Shown: positions 1-13,838, counted from the first letter of the stretch. The stretch is DNA of 64,000 bases from Micromonospora endolithica (GCF_003626595.1 NZ_RBAK01000001.1:558001-622000); one strand, 5' to 3'. The notes: a model not told the origin generated them from the sequence alone. Program-made: numbers and translations.

Positions 1-134
1 GGCTGCCCGGGCGACCCGGTAACGGTGCGGGCCGTCACACCGCCGGGTCGTCGGCACGACCTGAACGGTCCGCCGCACCGGAACGTACAGAAGAGCATGC
101 GGAGATCCCCGGGCGCACGTTTAGGACCGCTCGA

Positions 135-140
135 TAGGGT
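135..140 (+). promoter_or_regulatory. Probable -10 box of the tkt operon
   Basis: TAGGGT fits the actinobacterial -10 consensus TANNNT. Transcription would start near 147, giving a leader of about 37 bases that includes the GAGGAG ribosome site at 167-172. No convincing -35 box is visible. The window starts only 134 bases upstream, so any divergent neighbour cannot be seen. Confidence 0.5.
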
Positions 141-183
141 CATCAGTGAGGGTTCCGCCCATCTGCCGAGGAGCACAACCATC

Positions 184-2322
184 GTGGCTGCCAACCGACC
201 CGAGCACCCCGCACTCAACTGGTCCGACCTCGACCGCCGGGCCGTCGACACGGTCCGCGTGCTGGCCATGGACGCCGTGGAGAAATCCGGCAACGGCCAC
301 CCGGGCACCGCGATGAGCCTCGCGCCCGCGGCGTACCTGCTCTTCAACCGGGTGATGCGGCACAACCCGGCCGACCCGAACTGGCCCGGGCGGGACCGTT
401 TCGTGCTCTCCGCCGGGCACTCCAGCCTCACCCTCTACATCCAGCTCTTCCTCTCCGGGTACCCGCTGAGCCTGGAGGATCTGAAGTCGCTGCGGCAGTG
501 GGGATCCCTCACCCCCGGCCACCCCGAGCACGGGCACACCCCCGGTGTGGAGACCACCACCGGGCCGCTCGGGCAGGGTCTGGGCAACGCGGTCGGCATG
601 GCGATGGCGGCCCGCCGCGAGCGCGGCCTGTTCGACCCGGAGGCCGAGCCGGGCGCCTCGGTCTTCGACCACGACATCTGGTGCATCGCCTCCGACGGCG
701 ACATCGAGGAGGGCATCAGCCACGAGGCCAGCGCGCTCGCCGGCCACCAGCAGCTGGGCAATCTCTGCCTGATCTACGACGACAACGAGATCTCGATCGA
801 GGACGACACCCGGATCGCCAAGAGCGAGGACGTCGCGGCCCGCTACGAGGCGTACGGCTGGCACGTGCAGACCGTCGACTGGCGCCGCGGCGAGGCCGAC
901 CAGGGCGACTACCACGAGGACGTGGAGGAGTTGTACCGGGCGCTGCTGGCGGCGAAGGCCGAGACCGCGCGCCCGTCCTTCATCGCGCTGCGCACCATCA
1001 TCGGCTGGCCCGCGCCGAACAAGCAGAACACCGGCAAGATCCACGGCTCCGCGCTCGGCGCCGACGAGGTGGCCGCCACCAAGCAGCTCCTCGACTTCGA
1101 CCCGGCCCAGACGTTCCAGGTCGACGAGGAGGTCCTCGGGCACGCCCGCACGGTGATGGGCCGGGGCGACGCGGCCCAGCAGGAGTGGACCCCCGCGTTC
1201 GACGCCTGGAAGAAGGCCAACCCGGAGCGCGCCGCGCTCTACGAGCGGATGGCCGGCCGGGTGCTGCCGCGGGGCTGGACCGACGCGCTGCCGGAGTTCC
1301 CCGCCGACGCCAAGGGGGTGGCGACGCGCGCCGCCTCCGGCAAGGTCCTGGAGGCCCTCGCCCCGGTGCTGCCGGAGCTGTGGGGCGGCTCGGCCGACCT
1401 GGCGGAGAGCAACAACACCACGATGAAGGGTGAGCCCTCCTTCATCCCGGCCGCGCACGCGACCAAGGACTTCCCCGGCCACGAGTACGGCCGCACCCTG
1501 CACTTCGGCATCCGCGAGCACGCCATGGGCGCGATTCTCAACGGCATCGCCCTGCACGGCGGCACCCGCCCGTACGGCGGCACGTTCCTCGTGTTCAGCG
1601 ACTACATGCGCCCGTCGGTGCGGCTGGCCGCGCTGATGAAGCTGCCGGTGACCTACGTCTGGACGCACGACTCGATCGGCCTGGGCGAGGACGGTCCGAC
1701 CCACCAGCCGGTCGAGCACCTGACCGCGCTGCGGGCCATCCCCGGGTTGGACGTGGTCCGCCCGGCCGACGCCAACGAGACCGTCTGGGCGTGGCGGCAG
1801 GCCCTGGAGCACACCGACCGGCCGACCGCGCTGGCGCTCAGCCGGCAGCCGTTGCCGACCCTGGACCGGTCGGTCCTGGCCGGTGCCGAGGGCGTGGCCA
1901 AGGGCGGCTACGTGCTGGCCGAGGCGTCCAACGGCAAGCCGCAGGTGATCATCGTCGGTACCGGCTCCGAGGTGCAGCTCTGCCTGACCGCCCGGGAGCG
2001 GTTGGAGGCCGACGGCACCCCGACCCGGGTCGTCTCGATGCCCTGCCAGGAGTGGTTCTACGAGCAGGACGAGGCGTACCGGGAGTCGGTCCTGCCCCGT
2101 GGGGTAAAGGCCCGGGTGAGCGTGGAGGCGGGCATCGCCATGTCGTGGCGCGGCGTGGTCGGCGACCTCGGCGAGAGCGTCAGCCTGGAGCACTACGGCG
2201 CGAGCGCCCCGCACACCGTGCTGTTCGAGCAGTTCGGCTTCACCGGGGACCGGATCGTCGCGGCGGCACACGCCTCGCTGGCCCGGGTGGGCGACATCAC
2301 CGGTTTCACGACCGGCAACTGA
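184..2322 (+). CDS. tkt: Transketolase
   Basis: Thiamine-diphosphate enzyme of the non-oxidative pentose phosphate branch, moving two-carbon ketol units between sugar phosphates in the cytosol. The 712-residue product has the full family length. Visible motifs are GHPG at about residue 38, the ThDP/Mg-binding run beginning SDGDIEEG near 170 and ending near DDNEIS around 200, and the C-terminal pyrimidine domain with GIREHAMG. The frame stays open upstream, but GTG 184 was chosen because GAGGAG lies 11 bases before it and the protein then begins at the usual point ([16 protein letters not shown]). It is the first gene of a six-gene sugar-phosphate operon and tal follows after 16 bases. Confidence 0.96.
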   Translation: MAANRPEHPALNWSDLDRRAVDTVRVLAMDAVEKSGNGHPGTAMSLAPAAYLLFNRVMRHNPADPNWPGRDRFVLSAGHSSLTLYIQLFLSGYPLSLEDLKSLRQWGSLTPGHPEHGHTPGVETTTGPLGQGLGNAVGMAMAARRERGLFDPEAEPGASVFDHDIWCIASDGDIEEGISHEASALAGHQQLGNLCLIYDDNEISIEDDTRIAKSEDVAARYEAYGWHVQTVDWRRGEADQGDYHEDVEELYRALLAAKAETARPSFIALRTIIGWPAPNKQNTGKIHGSALGADEVAATKQLLDFDPAQTFQVDEEVLGHARTVMGRGDAAQQEWTPAFDAWKKANPERAALYERMAGRVLPRGWTDALPEFPADAKGVATRAASGKVLEALAPVLPELWGGSADLAESNNTTMKGEPSFIPAAHATKDFPGHEYGRTLHFGIREHAMGAILNGIALHGGTRPYGGTFLVFSDYMRPSVRLAALMKLPVTYVWTHDSIGLGEDGPTHQPVEHLTALRAIPGLDVVRPADANETVWAWRQALEHTDRPTALALSRQPLPTLDRSVLAGAEGVAKGGYVLAEASNGKPQVIIVGTGSEVQLCLTARERLEADGTPTRVVSMPCQEWFYEQDEAYRESVLPRGVKARVSVEAGIAMSWRGVVGDLGESVSLEHYGASAPHTVLFEQFGFTGDRIVAAAHASLARVGDITGFTTGN

Positions 2323-2338
2323 GGGGAGCGTCGACGGC

Positions 2339-3520
2339 ATGACAAGCGACAGGTTGAACGAGCTCACCGCCGCGGGTGTGGCGGTCTGGCTCGATGATCT
2401 TTCCCGGGTCCGACTCAGCTCCGGCGGGCTGGACCAGCTCCGCCGGGAGAAGCACGTCGCCGGGGTGACCACCAACCCGACGATCTTCGCGAAGGCGCTG
2501 AGCGACGCCGACACCTACGACTGGCAACTGCGCGACCTGGCCACCCGTGGGGTGGAGGTCGAGGAGGCCGTCCGCATGCTCACCACGTACGACGTGCGGT
2601 GGGCGTGCGACGTCATGCGCCCGTCGTACGACGGCAGCGCGGGCGTCGACGGCCGGGTCTCGATCGAGGTGGACCCGCGGCTGGCCCACGACACGGAGAA
2701 GACCGTCGCCGAGGCCAAGGCGCTGTGGTGGCTGGTCGACCGGCCGAACCTCTTCATCAAGATCCCGGCCACCGAGGCGGGCCTGCCGGCGATCACCGCG
2801 ACCCTGGCCGAGGGGATCAGCGTCAACGTGACCCTGATCTTCAGCCTGGAGCGCTACTCGGCGGTGATGGAGGCGTTCCTCGCCGGCCTGGAGCAGGCGA
2901 AGGCCAACGGCCACGACCTCTCCAAGATCGGCTCGGTGGCGTCGTTCTTCGTCTCCCGGGTCGACTCCGAGATCGACAAGCGGCTGGAGAAGATCGGCTC
3001 CGAGCAGGCCAAGGCGCTGCGCGGGAAGGCCGCCGTGGCCAACGCGAAGCTGGCGTACGAGCGCTACGGCGAGGTCTTCTCCTCCGACCGCTGGCAGGCG
3101 CTCGCCGACGCCGGCGCGCACCCGCAGCGGCCGCTGTGGGCGTCCACCTCGACGAAGAACCCGGACTACCGGGACGTGATCTACGTCGAGGAGCTGATCG
3201 CCCCCGGCACGGTCAACACGATGCCCGAGCCGGTCATCCACGCGTACGCCGACCACGGCGAGACCCGGGGCGACACCATCACCGCCTCCTACGACGAGGC
3301 CCGGCAGGTCTTCGCCGACCTGGAGTCGGTGGGCGTCGACATCGACGACGCCATCGGCGTGCTGGAGCGCGAGGGTGTGGAGAAGTTCGAGACGAGCTGG
3401 CAGGAGCTGCTCGACGGGGTCCGCAAGTCGCTGGAGGCCGCCGCCGCCGGCAAGAGCGACCCGAGCGACGCCGCCAAGCCGAACGCGCGGGCCGCCCAGC
3501 AGGCGGGGGGCAATGCATGA
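2339..3520 (+). CDS. tal: Transaldolase
   Basis: Transfers a dihydroxyacetone unit between sedoheptulose 7-phosphate and glyceraldehyde 3-phosphate. The 393-residue product is the long actinobacterial form. The N-terminal motif GVTTNPTIF and the [11 protein letters not shown] strand, carrying the Schiff-base lysine near residue 141, are clear. The tail after about residue 370 is Ala/Lys/Pro-rich and looks disordered. The ATG is preceded by GAGGGGAGCG. The stop overlaps the pgi start as ATGA, which indicates translational coupling. Confidence 0.95.
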   Translation: MTSDRLNELTAAGVAVWLDDLSRVRLSSGGLDQLRREKHVAGVTTNPTIFAKALSDADTYDWQLRDLATRGVEVEEAVRMLTTYDVRWACDVMRPSYDGSAGVDGRVSIEVDPRLAHDTEKTVAEAKALWWLVDRPNLFIKIPATEAGLPAITATLAEGISVNVTLIFSLERYSAVMEAFLAGLEQAKANGHDLSKIGSVASFFVSRVDSEIDKRLEKIGSEQAKALRGKAAVANAKLAYERYGEVFSSDRWQALADAGAHPQRPLWASTSTKNPDYRDVIYVEELIAPGTVNTMPEPVIHAYADHGETRGDTITASYDEARQVFADLESVGVDIDDAIGVLEREGVEKFETSWQELLDGVRKSLEAAAAGKSDPSDAAKPNARAAQQAGGNA

Positions 3521-5166
3521 GTGACCTGCTGTCCGGGGCCGTCGAGGCGGCCGCCGGTCTCTCCGTGCACGGCGCGGACGCGGTCGACCGGTCCGCTCCC
3601 GCCTCCACCCGCGACGCGCTGGTCAACGCCGGCGTGCCCGCCAAGCTCGCCGACAAGGACCCCACGCTGTGGGGCCCGGACGCCGAGGCGGAGGCGAAGG
3701 TCCGCCTCGGCTGGGTGGACACCCACCGGCAGAGCCGGGAGCTGCTCCCCCAGCTCGCCGAGCTGACCGCGGAACTGGCCGACCTCGACCACGTGGTGCT
3801 GGCCGGGATGGGCGGCTCGTCGCTGGCCCCCGAGGTCATCGCCCGTACCCTCGGCAAGCAGCTCACCGTGCTGGACACCACCGACCCGGGCCAGGTCCGG
3901 GCGGCGCTGGCCGACCGGCTGGAGCGCACCGTGGTCGTGGTGGCCAGCAAGTCGGGCTCCACCGTGGAGACCGACAGCCACCGCCGCGCGTACTGGCAGG
4001 CGTTCCTGGACGCCGGGATGACCGAGGCGGAGGCCGGCCGGCACTTCGTGATCGTCACCGACCCCGGTTCGCCGCTGGAGGCCACCGCCGCCGAGATGGG
4101 CGCCTTCACCGTGCTCGCCGACCCGAACGTCGGCGGGCGCTACTCCGCGCTGACCGCGTTCGGACTGGTCCCGTCCGCGCTGGTCGGCGTCGAGGTGGCC
4201 GAACTGCTGGACCAGGCCGACGAGCTGTCCCGGTCGCTGGGCGGGGACCGCGACAACCCGGGCCTGGCGCTCGGCGCGGCCCTCGGCGCGGCGGCCACCA
4301 TGGGCCGGGACAAGGTCGCGCTGATCTCCGACGGCACCGGCATCGACGGGCTGGGCGACTGGGCCGAGCAGCTCATCGCCGAGTCCACCGGCAAGGCCGG
4401 CGTCGGCATCCTCCCGGTGGTGGTGGAGTCGCCGCAGAGCCCGGGTGCCACCGGCGCCGACGTGCTCACCGTCACCTACGGCGGCGCGCTGGCCGCCGGT
4501 GACGTTCCCGGCGGCGGCGCGAACCCGGACGTGGCGGTCAACGGCCCGCTCGGCGCCCAGTTCCTGACCTGGGAGTACGCCACCGCGATCGCCGGCGTGG
4601 TGCTGGGTATCGACCCGTTCAACCAGCCCAACGTCACCGAGTCCAAGGAGAACACCAACAAGATCCTGGCCTCGGGCCCGCCGGCGGAGACGCCGTCGTT
4701 CACCGAGGGCGCGATCGAGGTGTACGCGCCGCAGGGCCACCCCGGTGACCTGGCCGGCGTACTCCGGTGGCTGTCCGACGGGCTGGGCGACGACGGCTAC
4801 CTCGCGGTGATGGCGTACCTGGACCGCTTCGCCGACGCCGACGCGGCCCGGCTGCGGCCGGCGCTGGCCGGCGCCTCCGGTCGTCCGGTCACCTTTGGTT
4901 GGGGGCCGCGCTTCCTGCACTCGACCGGCCAGTACCACAAGGGCGGTCCGCAGGTCGGCGGCTACCTCCAGCTCACCGGCGCGGTGACCGAGGACCTGCC
5001 GGTGCCCGGCAAGCCGTACACCTTCGGGGAGTTGCAGGCGGCGCAGGCCGCCGGCGACCGGCAGGCCCTGGCGGGCCGGGAGCGTCCGCTCGTGCGCCTG
5101 CACCTGACCGACCGGTCGGCCGGCGTGGCCCAGCTGCTCGATGCGGTTGGAGCGTTGCGGGCGTGA
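3517..5166 (+). CDS. pgi: Glucose-6-phosphate isomerase
   Basis: Interconverts glucose 6-phosphate and fructose 6-phosphate. The 549-residue protein has SIS-type sugar-isomerase segments: [12 protein letters not shown] near residue 90, [10 protein letters not shown] near 145, and the C-terminal run around [15 protein letters not shown] near 365 that carries substrate-binding residues. Its place between tal and zwf lets it feed glycolytic carbon into the oxidative pentose phosphate branch encoded just downstream. The start ATG overlaps the tal stop by four bases. In the enclosing frame an open reading frame extends far upstream inside tal; that is only GC-rich read-through. Confidence 0.95.
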   Translation: MSDLLSGAVEAAAGLSVHGADAVDRSAPASTRDALVNAGVPAKLADKDPTLWGPDAEAEAKVRLGWVDTHRQSRELLPQLAELTAELADLDHVVLAGMGGSSLAPEVIARTLGKQLTVLDTTDPGQVRAALADRLERTVVVVASKSGSTVETDSHRRAYWQAFLDAGMTEAEAGRHFVIVTDPGSPLEATAAEMGAFTVLADPNVGGRYSALTAFGLVPSALVGVEVAELLDQADELSRSLGGDRDNPGLALGAALGAAATMGRDKVALISDGTGIDGLGDWAEQLIAESTGKAGVGILPVVVESPQSPGATGADVLTVTYGGALAAGDVPGGGANPDVAVNGPLGAQFLTWEYATAIAGVVLGIDPFNQPNVTESKENTNKILASGPPAETPSFTEGAIEVYAPQGHPGDLAGVLRWLSDGLGDDGYLAVMAYLDRFADADAARLRPALAGASGRPVTFGWGPRFLHSTGQYHKGGPQVGGYLQLTGAVTEDLPVPGKPYTFGELQAAQAAGDRQALAGRERPLVRLHLTDRSAGVAQLLDAVGALRA

Positions 5167-5204
5167 CGATGACGAACGTGGACGACGCGGAGCGAGGAGG
5201 CGGC

Positions 5205-6719
5205 GTGAATCCGCTACGCGACGCGCAGGATCGGCGGCTGCCGAGGATCCCGGAGCCGTGCGCTCTGGTGATCTTCGGCGTCACCGGCGACCTGGCTCGG
5301 AAGAAGCTGCTGCCGGCCGTGTACGACCTGGCGAACCGGGGACTGCTGCCGCCGGGCTTCGTGGTGCTCGGGTTCGCCCGCCGGGACTGGGGTGACGGTG
5401 ACTTCGAGTCCCTCGCCTACGAGGCGGCCAAGAAGCACGCCCGGACCCCCTGGCGGGAGGAGGTCTGGGCGCGGCTCGCCGGCAACATCAAGTTCGTCGG
5501 TGGTTCCTTCGACGACGACGCCGCGTTCGACCACCTCGCCGCGACGCTGGAGGATCTGCGCCAGACCCACGGCATTCCCGGCAACGCCGCCTTCTACTTC
5601 TCCATCCCCCCGGCGGCGTTCCCGGTCGTGCTCAAGCAGCTCGCCCGCACCGGCATGGCCGACAACGACAAGTGCGGCGGCTGGCGCCGGGTGGTGGTGG
5701 AGAAGCCGTTCGGCAACGACCTGCCGTCGGCGAAGTCCCTCAACGACCTGGTCGACGACGTGTTCACCCGCAACGACGTGTTCCGGATCGACCACTACCT
5801 GGGCAAGGAGACGGTCCAGAACATCCTCGCCCTGCGGTTCGCCAACAACCTGTTCGAGCCGCTGTGGAACTCCAAGTACGTCGACTCGGTGCAGATCACC
5901 ATGGCCGAGGACGTGGGCATCGGTTCCCGGGCCGGCTTCTACGACGCGGCCGGCGCCGCCCGGGACGTCCTGCAGAACCACCTGCTCCAACTGCTGGCGC
6001 TGGTGGCGATGGAGGAACCGACCAGCTTCGACGCGGAGGAGATCCGCACCGAGAAGCTCAAGGTGCTCAAGGCGATCACCCTGCCGAAGGACGTCACCGA
6101 GGGCACCGTGCGCGGCCAGTACCTGCCCGGCTGGGTGGGCGGCCAGCGTGCCGTCGGCTACCTGGAGGAGGAGGGCGTTCCGGAGGACTCCACCACCGAG
6201 ACGTACGTGGCCGTGCGGCTGGGCATCCAGAACCGGCGGTGGGCGGAGGTGCCGTTCTACATCCGGGCCGGCAAGCGACTGCCCCGGCGGGTGACCGAGG
6301 TCGCCATCATCTTCAAGCGCGCCCCGCACCTGCCGTTCAACGACGCCGACATGGAGTCGCTGGGCAACAACCAGCTGGTCATCCGGGTGCAGCCGGACGA
6401 GGGTGTGGTGCTGAAGTTCGGCTCCAAGGTGCCCGGCACCACGATGGAGGTCCGCGACATCGCGATGGACTTCCAGTACGGCGAGGCGTTCACCGAGTCC
6501 AGCCCGGAGGCGTACGAGCGGCTGGTCCTGGACGTGCTCATCGGGGACCGCACGCTCTTCCCCGACGCCGCCGAGGTCGAGCAGAGCTGGCAGGTCGTGG
6601 ACCCGCTGGAGAAGGCGTGGGCGGGCACCACACCGGAGCCGTACCGGGCCGGCGAGTGGGGTCCCCGGGCCGCCGACGAGATGCTGGCCCGCGAGGGCCG
6701 GGCCTGGCGGCGGGCATGA
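5205..6719 (+). CDS. zwf: Glucose-6-phosphate 1-dehydrogenase
   Basis: Oxidises glucose 6-phosphate to 6-phosphogluconolactone with NADP+, the entry step of the oxidative pentose phosphate pathway. The 504-residue protein has the dinucleotide motif [12 protein letters not shown] at about residues 23-34 and the active-site signature RIDHYLGKE near 196. GTG 5205 is preferred because AGGAGG lies 5 bases before it. An in-frame ATG at 5169, three bases past the pgi stop, would add 12 residues but has no ribosome site of its own. The opcA gene next to it encodes the assembly factor this enzyme needs in actinobacteria and cyanobacteria. Confidence 0.95.
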   Translation: MNPLRDAQDRRLPRIPEPCALVIFGVTGDLARKKLLPAVYDLANRGLLPPGFVVLGFARRDWGDGDFESLAYEAAKKHARTPWREEVWARLAGNIKFVGGSFDDDAAFDHLAATLEDLRQTHGIPGNAAFYFSIPPAAFPVVLKQLARTGMADNDKCGGWRRVVVEKPFGNDLPSAKSLNDLVDDVFTRNDVFRIDHYLGKETVQNILALRFANNLFEPLWNSKYVDSVQITMAEDVGIGSRAGFYDAAGAARDVLQNHLLQLLALVAMEEPTSFDAEEIRTEKLKVLKAITLPKDVTEGTVRGQYLPGWVGGQRAVGYLEEEGVPEDSTTETYVAVRLGIQNRRWAEVPFYIRAGKRLPRRVTEVAIIFKRAPHLPFNDADMESLGNNQLVIRVQPDEGVVLKFGSKVPGTTMEVRDIAMDFQYGEAFTESSPEAYERLVLDVLIGDRTLFPDAAEVEQSWQVVDPLEKAWAGTTPEPYRAGEWGPRAADEMLAREGRAWRRA

Positions 6720-6750
6720 GCGCGCACTGCGACCGAACCAGGAGGCACCC

Positions 6751-7767
6751 GTGATCGGGCTGTGGGACACCAGCGGCAACGAGGTGGTCAAGGCGCTCGC
6801 CGCCGAGCGGCGCAGCGCCGGCGGGGTCGCCAGCGGGATGGCACTCACCCTGATCGTGGTGGTGGACGAGAAGCGGGTACGCGAGGCGGAGGCGGCGGCC
6901 ACCATCGCCGCCGCCGCCCACCCGTGCCGCCTGCTGGTGGTGGTCCGCTCCGACATCGAGCGGGACCGCACCCGGCTGGACGCGGAGATCGTCGTCGGCG
7001 GGCGGCTCGGGCCGTGCGAGGCGGTGGTCACCCGGATGTACGGGCGGCTGGCCCTGCACGCCGAGTCGGTGGTGATGCCGCTGCTGGTGCCCGACGTACC
7101 GGTCGTCACGTGGTGGCACGGCGATCCGCCGGCCGAGATCGCCACCGACTTCCTCGGTGTGGTCGCCGACCGGCGGATCACCGACGCCGGCCAGGCCGCC
7201 GACCCGATCGCGGCGCTGCGGCAGCGGGCCCGGGACTACGCGCCCGGGGACACCGACCTCGCGTGGACCCGGATCACCCTGTGGCGCACCCTCGTCGCGG
7301 GCGCGTTCGACACCACCGAGGCACGGGTCACCGAGGCGACCGTGGTCGCGCCCCGGACCGACCCGACCGCCGCGCTGATGAGCGGCTGGCTGGCCAGCCG
7401 GCTGGGCATCGTCCCGCAGTGGGAACACACCGACGAGTTCCCCCGGATGCGGGAGGTGCAGCTGCGCTGCGCCAACGGCGACCAGCTGACGCTGACCCGG
7501 GACGACAGCATGGCGACCTTCCGGCGTACCGGCCAGGAGGACCGGCGGCTGCCGCTGGTCCGGCGGCCGCTCGGCGACGAACTGGCCGAGGAACTGCGCC
7601 GGCTCGACGCCGACCAGGTGTACGCGGAGGCGCTCGGCGCCGCCGGTGGGCTGACCGGCCTGGACCAGCGGCCGGCCCAGCGGGTGCACGTCTGGAAGGA
7701 CCCGGCCGAGGCCCAGCGGGCCGAGGCCGGAGTCACCGCCCACACCGGCACGAGTGCCGGGCACTGA
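6751..7767 (+). CDS. opcA: Glucose-6-phosphate dehydrogenase assembly protein OpcA
   Basis: OpcA is an allosteric or assembly partner of Zwf and is not itself an enzyme. The 338-residue product begins with the typical IGLWDTSGNEVVKAL and contains the conserved PLLVPDVPVVTWWHGDPP stretch near residue 110. The GTG start has AGGAGG six bases upstream. It sits 31 bases after zwf and before pgl, the standard actinobacterial order. The last 25 residues are polar and low in complexity. Confidence 0.93.
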   Translation: MIGLWDTSGNEVVKALAAERRSAGGVASGMALTLIVVVDEKRVREAEAAATIAAAAHPCRLLVVVRSDIERDRTRLDAEIVVGGRLGPCEAVVTRMYGRLALHAESVVMPLLVPDVPVVTWWHGDPPAEIATDFLGVVADRRITDAGQAADPIAALRQRARDYAPGDTDLAWTRITLWRTLVAGAFDTTEARVTEATVVAPRTDPTAALMSGWLASRLGIVPQWEHTDEFPRMREVQLRCANGDQLTLTRDDSMATFRRTGQEDRRLPLVRRPLGDELAEELRRLDADQVYAEALGAAGGLTGLDQRPAQRVHVWKDPAEAQRAEAGVTAHTGTSAGH

Positions 7768-7827
7768 CCGTCCCGACGGCGGCACGGCACACCGGCCCGA
7801 CCGGCCGGAGAGACGAAGGCAGAACGA

Positions 7828-8595
7828 ATGAGTGAGGCGAGTGTCGCCGTCCACGCCGACGCCGACCTGCTGGCGCAGGCGGTGGCGGCCCGGTTGCTGG
7901 TGAAACTCCTCGACGCGCAGGCCGAACGCGGCCAGGCGTCGGTGGTGCTGACCGGGGGGCGGATCGCCGCGGCCGTGTACCGGGCTGTCGCCGCGCTGCC
8001 CGCCCGGGACGCGGTGGACTGGTCCCGGGTCGACGTGTGGTGGGGCGACGAGCGGTTCCTGCCGGCCGGGGACCCGGACCGCAACGAGACCCAGGCCCGC
8101 GCGGCGCTGCTGGACGTGGTGCCGCTGGACCCGGCCCGGATCCATCCGATGCCGGCGTCCGACGGCCCGGCCGGCGACGACCCGGAGGAGGCCGCCGCCC
8201 GGTACGCGGCGGAGCTGGCCGCGGCGGCCCCGGGCACCGCCCCGCTGCCGCACTTCGACGTGCTGATGCTGGGCGTCGGGGAGGACGGGCACGTCGCCTC
8301 GGTCTTCCCCGAGCATCCGGTGCACTACGAGAGCCGGCCGGTGAGCGCGGTGCGGGGCAGCCCGAAGCCGCCGCCGGTGCGGACCACGCTGACCCTGCCG
8401 GCGATCAACACCGCCGAGGAGGTGTGGCTGGTGGCCAGCGGCGCCGACAAGTCCCCGGCGGTCGGGATGGCCCTCGCGGGGGCGGGTTCGGTGCAGTTGC
8501 CGGCGGCCGGGGTGCAGGGCACCGGCCGTACGCTCTGGCTGCTGGACCGGGCCGCGGCCGCCGACGTGCCGACCCGCCTGCGCAGCCTCCGCTGA
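7828..8595 (+). CDS. pgl: 6-phosphogluconolactonase
   Basis: Hydrolyses 6-phosphogluconolactone, the product of Zwf. The 255-residue protein shows the NagB/RpiA-type fold landmarks: LTGGRIAAAVYRAV near residue 48, VDVWWGDERFLPAGDPDRN near 70, and the catalytic-loop segment MLGVGEDGHVASVFPEH near 150. It is the last gene of the tkt operon, 60 bases after opcA. Downstream lies a hairpin-forming repeat shared with the convergent rbpA gene, which probably ends transcription from both sides. Confidence 0.94.
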   Translation: MSEASVAVHADADLLAQAVAARLLVKLLDAQAERGQASVVLTGGRIAAAVYRAVAALPARDAVDWSRVDVWWGDERFLPAGDPDRNETQARAALLDVVPLDPARIHPMPASDGPAGDDPEEAAARYAAELAAAAPGTAPLPHFDVLMLGVGEDGHVASVFPEHPVHYESRPVSAVRGSPKPPPVRTTLTLPAINTAEEVWLVASGADKSPAVGMALAGAGSVQLPAAGVQGTGRTLWLLDRAAAADVPTRLRSLR

Positions 8596-8597
8596 AG

Positions 8598-8682
8598 GGT
8601 AAGGAAGGGCACCTTTTTAACGCCTGGTGTAGAGGAAGGGCCCCCTTTTAACGTCGCGCGTTAAAAGGGGGCCCCTCCTTTC
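8598..8682 (+). repeat. Palindromic repeat element, copy 1 (also likely a two-way terminator)
   Basis: The element has three parts: a half-site at 8601-8623 (AAGGAAGGGCACC then TTTTTAACGC), a short linker, then a hairpin with arms at 8633-8653 and 8659-8679. The arms pair over 21 positions with one mismatch around a 5-base loop. The same three-part arrangement is found in reverse orientation at 41209-41293. Here it lies between the convergent genes pgl and rbpA, and its 3' edge touches the rbpA stop. Confidence 0.85.
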
Positions 8683-9028
8683 ACTCGGGGCGGCCGCGGC
8701 GGCGGCGCAGGGCGGCCAGGGCCTCGGCGAGGATCGCCTCCCCCTCCTCCTCGGTGCGTCGCTCCTTCACGTACGCCAGGTGGGTCTTGTAGGGCTCGGC
8801 CCGGGTACGGCCCGGCGGGTTCCCGGCGTCCCGGCCGGCGGGGAGGCCGCAGCGCGGGCAGTCCCAGACGTCCGGCGGCGTCGCGTCCGCGGCCATCCGG
8901 ATCTCCACCCGGTGGTCGTTGCGGCACCAGTAGGTGACCGGCCGGCACGGGGCTGGCTCGTAGCGTTCGGTGGGCCGGCCGGGGGCGGACCCGACCCGGG
9001 TGCCACGGATGACGTTGCCGTTCGACAC
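8681..9028 (-). CDS. rbpA: RNA polymerase-binding protein RbpA
   Basis: Actinobacterial transcription factor that binds sigma and core RNA polymerase and stabilises open promoter complexes. The 115-residue product has the family layout: an N-terminal NVIRGTRVGS tail, a zinc-type core with WCRNDH and WDCPRCGLPAG, and the C-terminal sigma-interaction segment RTRAEPYKTHLAYVKERR. GTG at 9028 was chosen over a much longer open frame because AGGAG lies about ten bases upstream and homologues start here. Linkage to secG is conserved in actinobacteria. Confidence 0.94.
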   Translation of the reverse strand: MSNGNVIRGTRVGSAPGRPTERYEPAPCRPVTYWCRNDHRVEIRMAADATPPDVWDCPRCGLPAGRDAGNPPGRTRAEPYKTHLAYVKERRTEEEGEAILAEALAALRRRRGRPE

Positions 9029-9167
9029 GGCTGCTCGCTCCTGTCGTCGTGAGGGGGTACCGCCGCCGGACGGACCGGCGGCGGGCGACGCGGTGCAGCG
9101 GGTGGAACGACCGCGCGCGGCCCGTCTGGTGACGGACCGCGCGCGGGTGTGACGACTCGCGGGCTGC

Positions 9168-9425
9168 TCAGGCGCTGGTGAGCTGCAGACGCAGCCAGAG
9201 CCCCAACCCGACGATGCAGGCGAACCAGACGATGCCCACCAGGACCGTGTAGCGGTCGAGGTTCTTCTCCGCGACCGACGATCCGGCAAGGCTGGAGCTG
9301 ACGCCGCCGCCGAACATGCTCGACAACCCACCACCCTTACCGCGGTGCAGCAGGATCAGCATGGTGAGAATGATGCTCGTGATGACCAGCAACACGATCA
9401 ACGTGTATGCGAACCAGATCGGCAT
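9168..9425 (-). CDS. secG: Preprotein translocase subunit SecG
   Basis: Small accessory membrane subunit of the SecYEG channel. The 85-residue product has two hydrophobic segments (about residues 6-26 and 61-80) separated by the glycine-rich loop HRGKGGGLSSMFGGG that typifies SecG. It follows tpiA by 95 bases on the same strand, so it may share the glycolytic transcript, as is usual in actinobacteria. Confidence 0.95.
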   Translation of the reverse strand: MPIWFAYTLIVLLVITSIILTMLILLHRGKGGGLSSMFGGGVSSSLAGSSVAEKNLDRYTVLVGIVWFACIVGLGLWLRLQLTSA

Positions 9426-9520
9426 GGCTGGGGCAGTTCCTCTCGTTGCGGTCCTCGCCCGGGCAGATCGGGCACGGTGGCACCGACCGGCGGACGGGCG
9501 GAGTCAAGGATAGCGAGCGA

Positions 9521-10312
9521 TCAGCGGGCCGTGTGCTCCGGGAACCGGCAGATCTTCGCGAACTCCTCGGCGTCCAGGCTCGCCCCGCCCACCAGGGCCC
9601 CGTCCACGTCCGGCTTGGCCATGATCGCCGCCACGTTGGAGGACTTCACCGAGCCGCCGTAGAGGATCCGGACCACGTCGGCGGTGTCCTGACCGAAGTT
9701 CTCGGCCAGCCGCCGGCGCACCTCGCCGCAGACCTCCTGGGCGTCCTCCGGCGTCGCGGTCTTGCCGGTGCCGATCGCCCAGACCGGTTCGTACGCGACC
9801 ACGACCTGCTTGACCTGGTCGGCGGAGAGCCCCTTCAGGGCGCCGTCGAGCTGGTCGGAGCAGTGCGCCACGTGGGTGCCCTGCTCCCGGACGTCCAGCC
9901 CCTCCCCCACACAGAGGATCGGGGTGAGGCCGTGGGTCAGCGCCGCCTGCACCTTGGCGCCCACCAGCGCGTCGTCCTCGTGGTGGTACGCACGCCGCTC
10001 CGAGTGGCCGACCACGACGTACGTGCAGCCCAGCTTCGCCAGCATCGCGCCGGAGATGTCCCCGGTGTACGCGCCCGACGCGTGCGGCGAGAGGTCCTGC
10101 GCGCCGTAGCCGATGAGCAGCTTGTCCCCGTCCACGGCGGTCTGCACCGTCCGCAGGTCGGTGTACGGCGGCAGGACCACCGTCTCCACATCGGTGAGCT
10201 GCTTCTCGGTGAGGCTCGCCGCCAGCTTCTGCACCAGCAGGTTGGCCTCGAGGTGGTTCAGGTTCATCTTCCAGTTGCCGGCCATCAACGGCCGGCGGGT
10301 GGTGCTCGCCAT
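9521..10312 (-). CDS. tpiA: Triosephosphate isomerase
   Basis: Interconverts dihydroxyacetone phosphate and glyceraldehyde 3-phosphate. The 263-residue (beta/alpha)8 protein has [12 protein letters not shown] with the catalytic Lys near residue 15, VVGHSERR with the catalytic His near 102, and [11 protein letters not shown] with the catalytic Glu near 175. Its ATG follows the pgk stop directly (TGAATG), so translation is probably coupled. Confidence 0.96.
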   Translation of the reverse strand: MASTTRRPLMAGNWKMNLNHLEANLLVQKLAASLTEKQLTDVETVVLPPYTDLRTVQTAVDGDKLLIGYGAQDLSPHASGAYTGDISGAMLAKLGCTYVVVGHSERRAYHHEDDALVGAKVQAALTHGLTPILCVGEGLDVREQGTHVAHCSDQLDGALKGLSADQVKQVVVAYEPVWAIGTGKTATPEDAQEVCGEVRRRLAENFGQDTADVVRILYGGSVKSSNVAAIMAKPDVDGALVGGASLDAEEFAKICRFPEHTAR

Positions 10313-12857
<2,545 letters not shown>

Positions 12858-13838
12858 TCAGACCACGAGCATGTCGGGCGTGACGGCCGCTTCGGTATCC
12901 GGGATGCCCAGGTCCCGGGCCCGCTTGTCGGCCAGCGCCAGCAGCCGCCGGATCCGGCCGGCGATGGCGTCCTTGGTCAACGGCGGGTCGGCCAGGGCCC
13001 CCAGCTCCTCCAGGGAGGCCTGCCGGTGCTCCAGCCGCAGCCGGCCGGCGTCGGTGAGGTGGTTCGGCGCCTCGTCGGCGAGGATCTCCAACGCGCGGGT
13101 GACCCGGGCCGCGGCGGCCACCGCCGCGCGCGCCGAGCGGCGCAGGTTCGCGTCGTCGAAGTTGGCCAGCCGGTTGGCGGTGGCCCGTACCTCACGGCGC
13201 ACCCGGCGCTCCTCCCACGCCAGCACGCTGGAGTGCGCGCCGACCCGGGTGAGCAGGGCGGCGATCGCGTCACCGTCCTTGACCACCACCCGGTCCACCC
13301 CGCGCACCTCGCGGTTCTTCGCGGTGATGCCGATCCGGCGGGCCGCGCCGACCAGGGCCAGCGCCGACTCCGGGCCGGGGCAGGTTATCTCCAGGGCGCT
13401 GGACCGGCCCGGCTCGGTCAGCGAGCCGTGCGCCATGAACGCGCCCCGCCACGCGGACACCGCGCAGCAGACGTTCGCCGCGACCACGTGCGGGGGCAGC
13501 CCACGCACCGGTCGGCCCCGCACGTCCAGCAGGCCGGTCTGCCGGGCCAGCGCCTCGCCGTCCTTCACCACCCGGACGATGAAGTGGCTGCCCTTGCGCA
13601 GGCCGCCGGAGGCCAGCACGTGTATCTCACTGGGGTACCCGTAGACCTCCGCGATCTCCCGGCGCAGCCGTCGGGCCACCGCGCCGGTGTCCAGCTCCGC
13701 CTCCACCACCACGCGGCCGGAGACGATGTGCAACCCGCCGGCGAACCGCAGCAGCGCCGCCATCTCCGCCCGCCGGCAGCAGGGCTTGGGCACGTCGACC
13801 CGGCTCAGCTCGTCCTTGACCGCCGCCGTCATCGCCAT
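12858..13838 (-). CDS. whiA: Sporulation transcription factor WhiA
   Basis: WhiA has a degenerate LAGLIDADG homing-endonuclease-like N-terminal domain (about residues 15-200) joined to a C-terminal helix-turn-helix. In streptomycetes it activates sporulation-septation genes together with WhiB. The 326-residue product shows [29 protein letters not shown], the long conserved block [20 protein letters not shown], and the C-terminal HTH around [23 protein letters not shown] 13838 has GAGGGG eight bases upstream; the open frame starts five codons earlier. Location after yvcK, by 54 bases, is the conserved rapZ-yvcK-whiA arrangement. Confidence 0.95.
   Translation of the reverse strand: MAMTAAVKDELSRVDVPKPCCRRAEMAALLRFAGGLHIVSGRVVVEAELDTGAVARRLRREIAEVYGYPSEIHVLASGGLRKGSHFIVRVVKDGEALARQTGLLDVRGRPVRGLPPHVVAANVCCAVSAWRGAFMAHGSLTEPGRSSALEITCPGPESALALVGAARRIGITAKNREVRGVDRVVVKDGDAIAALLTRVGAHSSVLAWEERRVRREVRATANRLANFDDANLRRSARAAVAAAARVTRALEILADEAPNHLTDAGRLRLEHRQASLEELGALADPPLTKDAIAGRIRRLLALADKRARDLGIPDTEAAVTPDMLVV

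Noticed and set aside
121..2514. Very long minus-strand open frames over tkt, pgi, zwf, uvrA, polA and other genes
   Set aside because: In GC-rich DNA, antisense frames opposite real genes stay open. These are Arg/Gly/His-rich, have no domains, and lie opposite proteins with clear family motifs.
5169..5204. ATG 5169 as the zwf start
   Set aside because: It has no ribosome site of its own, whereas GTG 5205 follows AGGAGG at proper spacing. Noted as an alternative in the zwf entry.
8598..8682. CRISPR array or tRNA-like structure
   Set aside because: Only one hairpin plus one half-site is present, without regular spacers, and the stem does not fold as a cloverleaf. The same unit recurs at 41209-41293 as an interspersed repeat.
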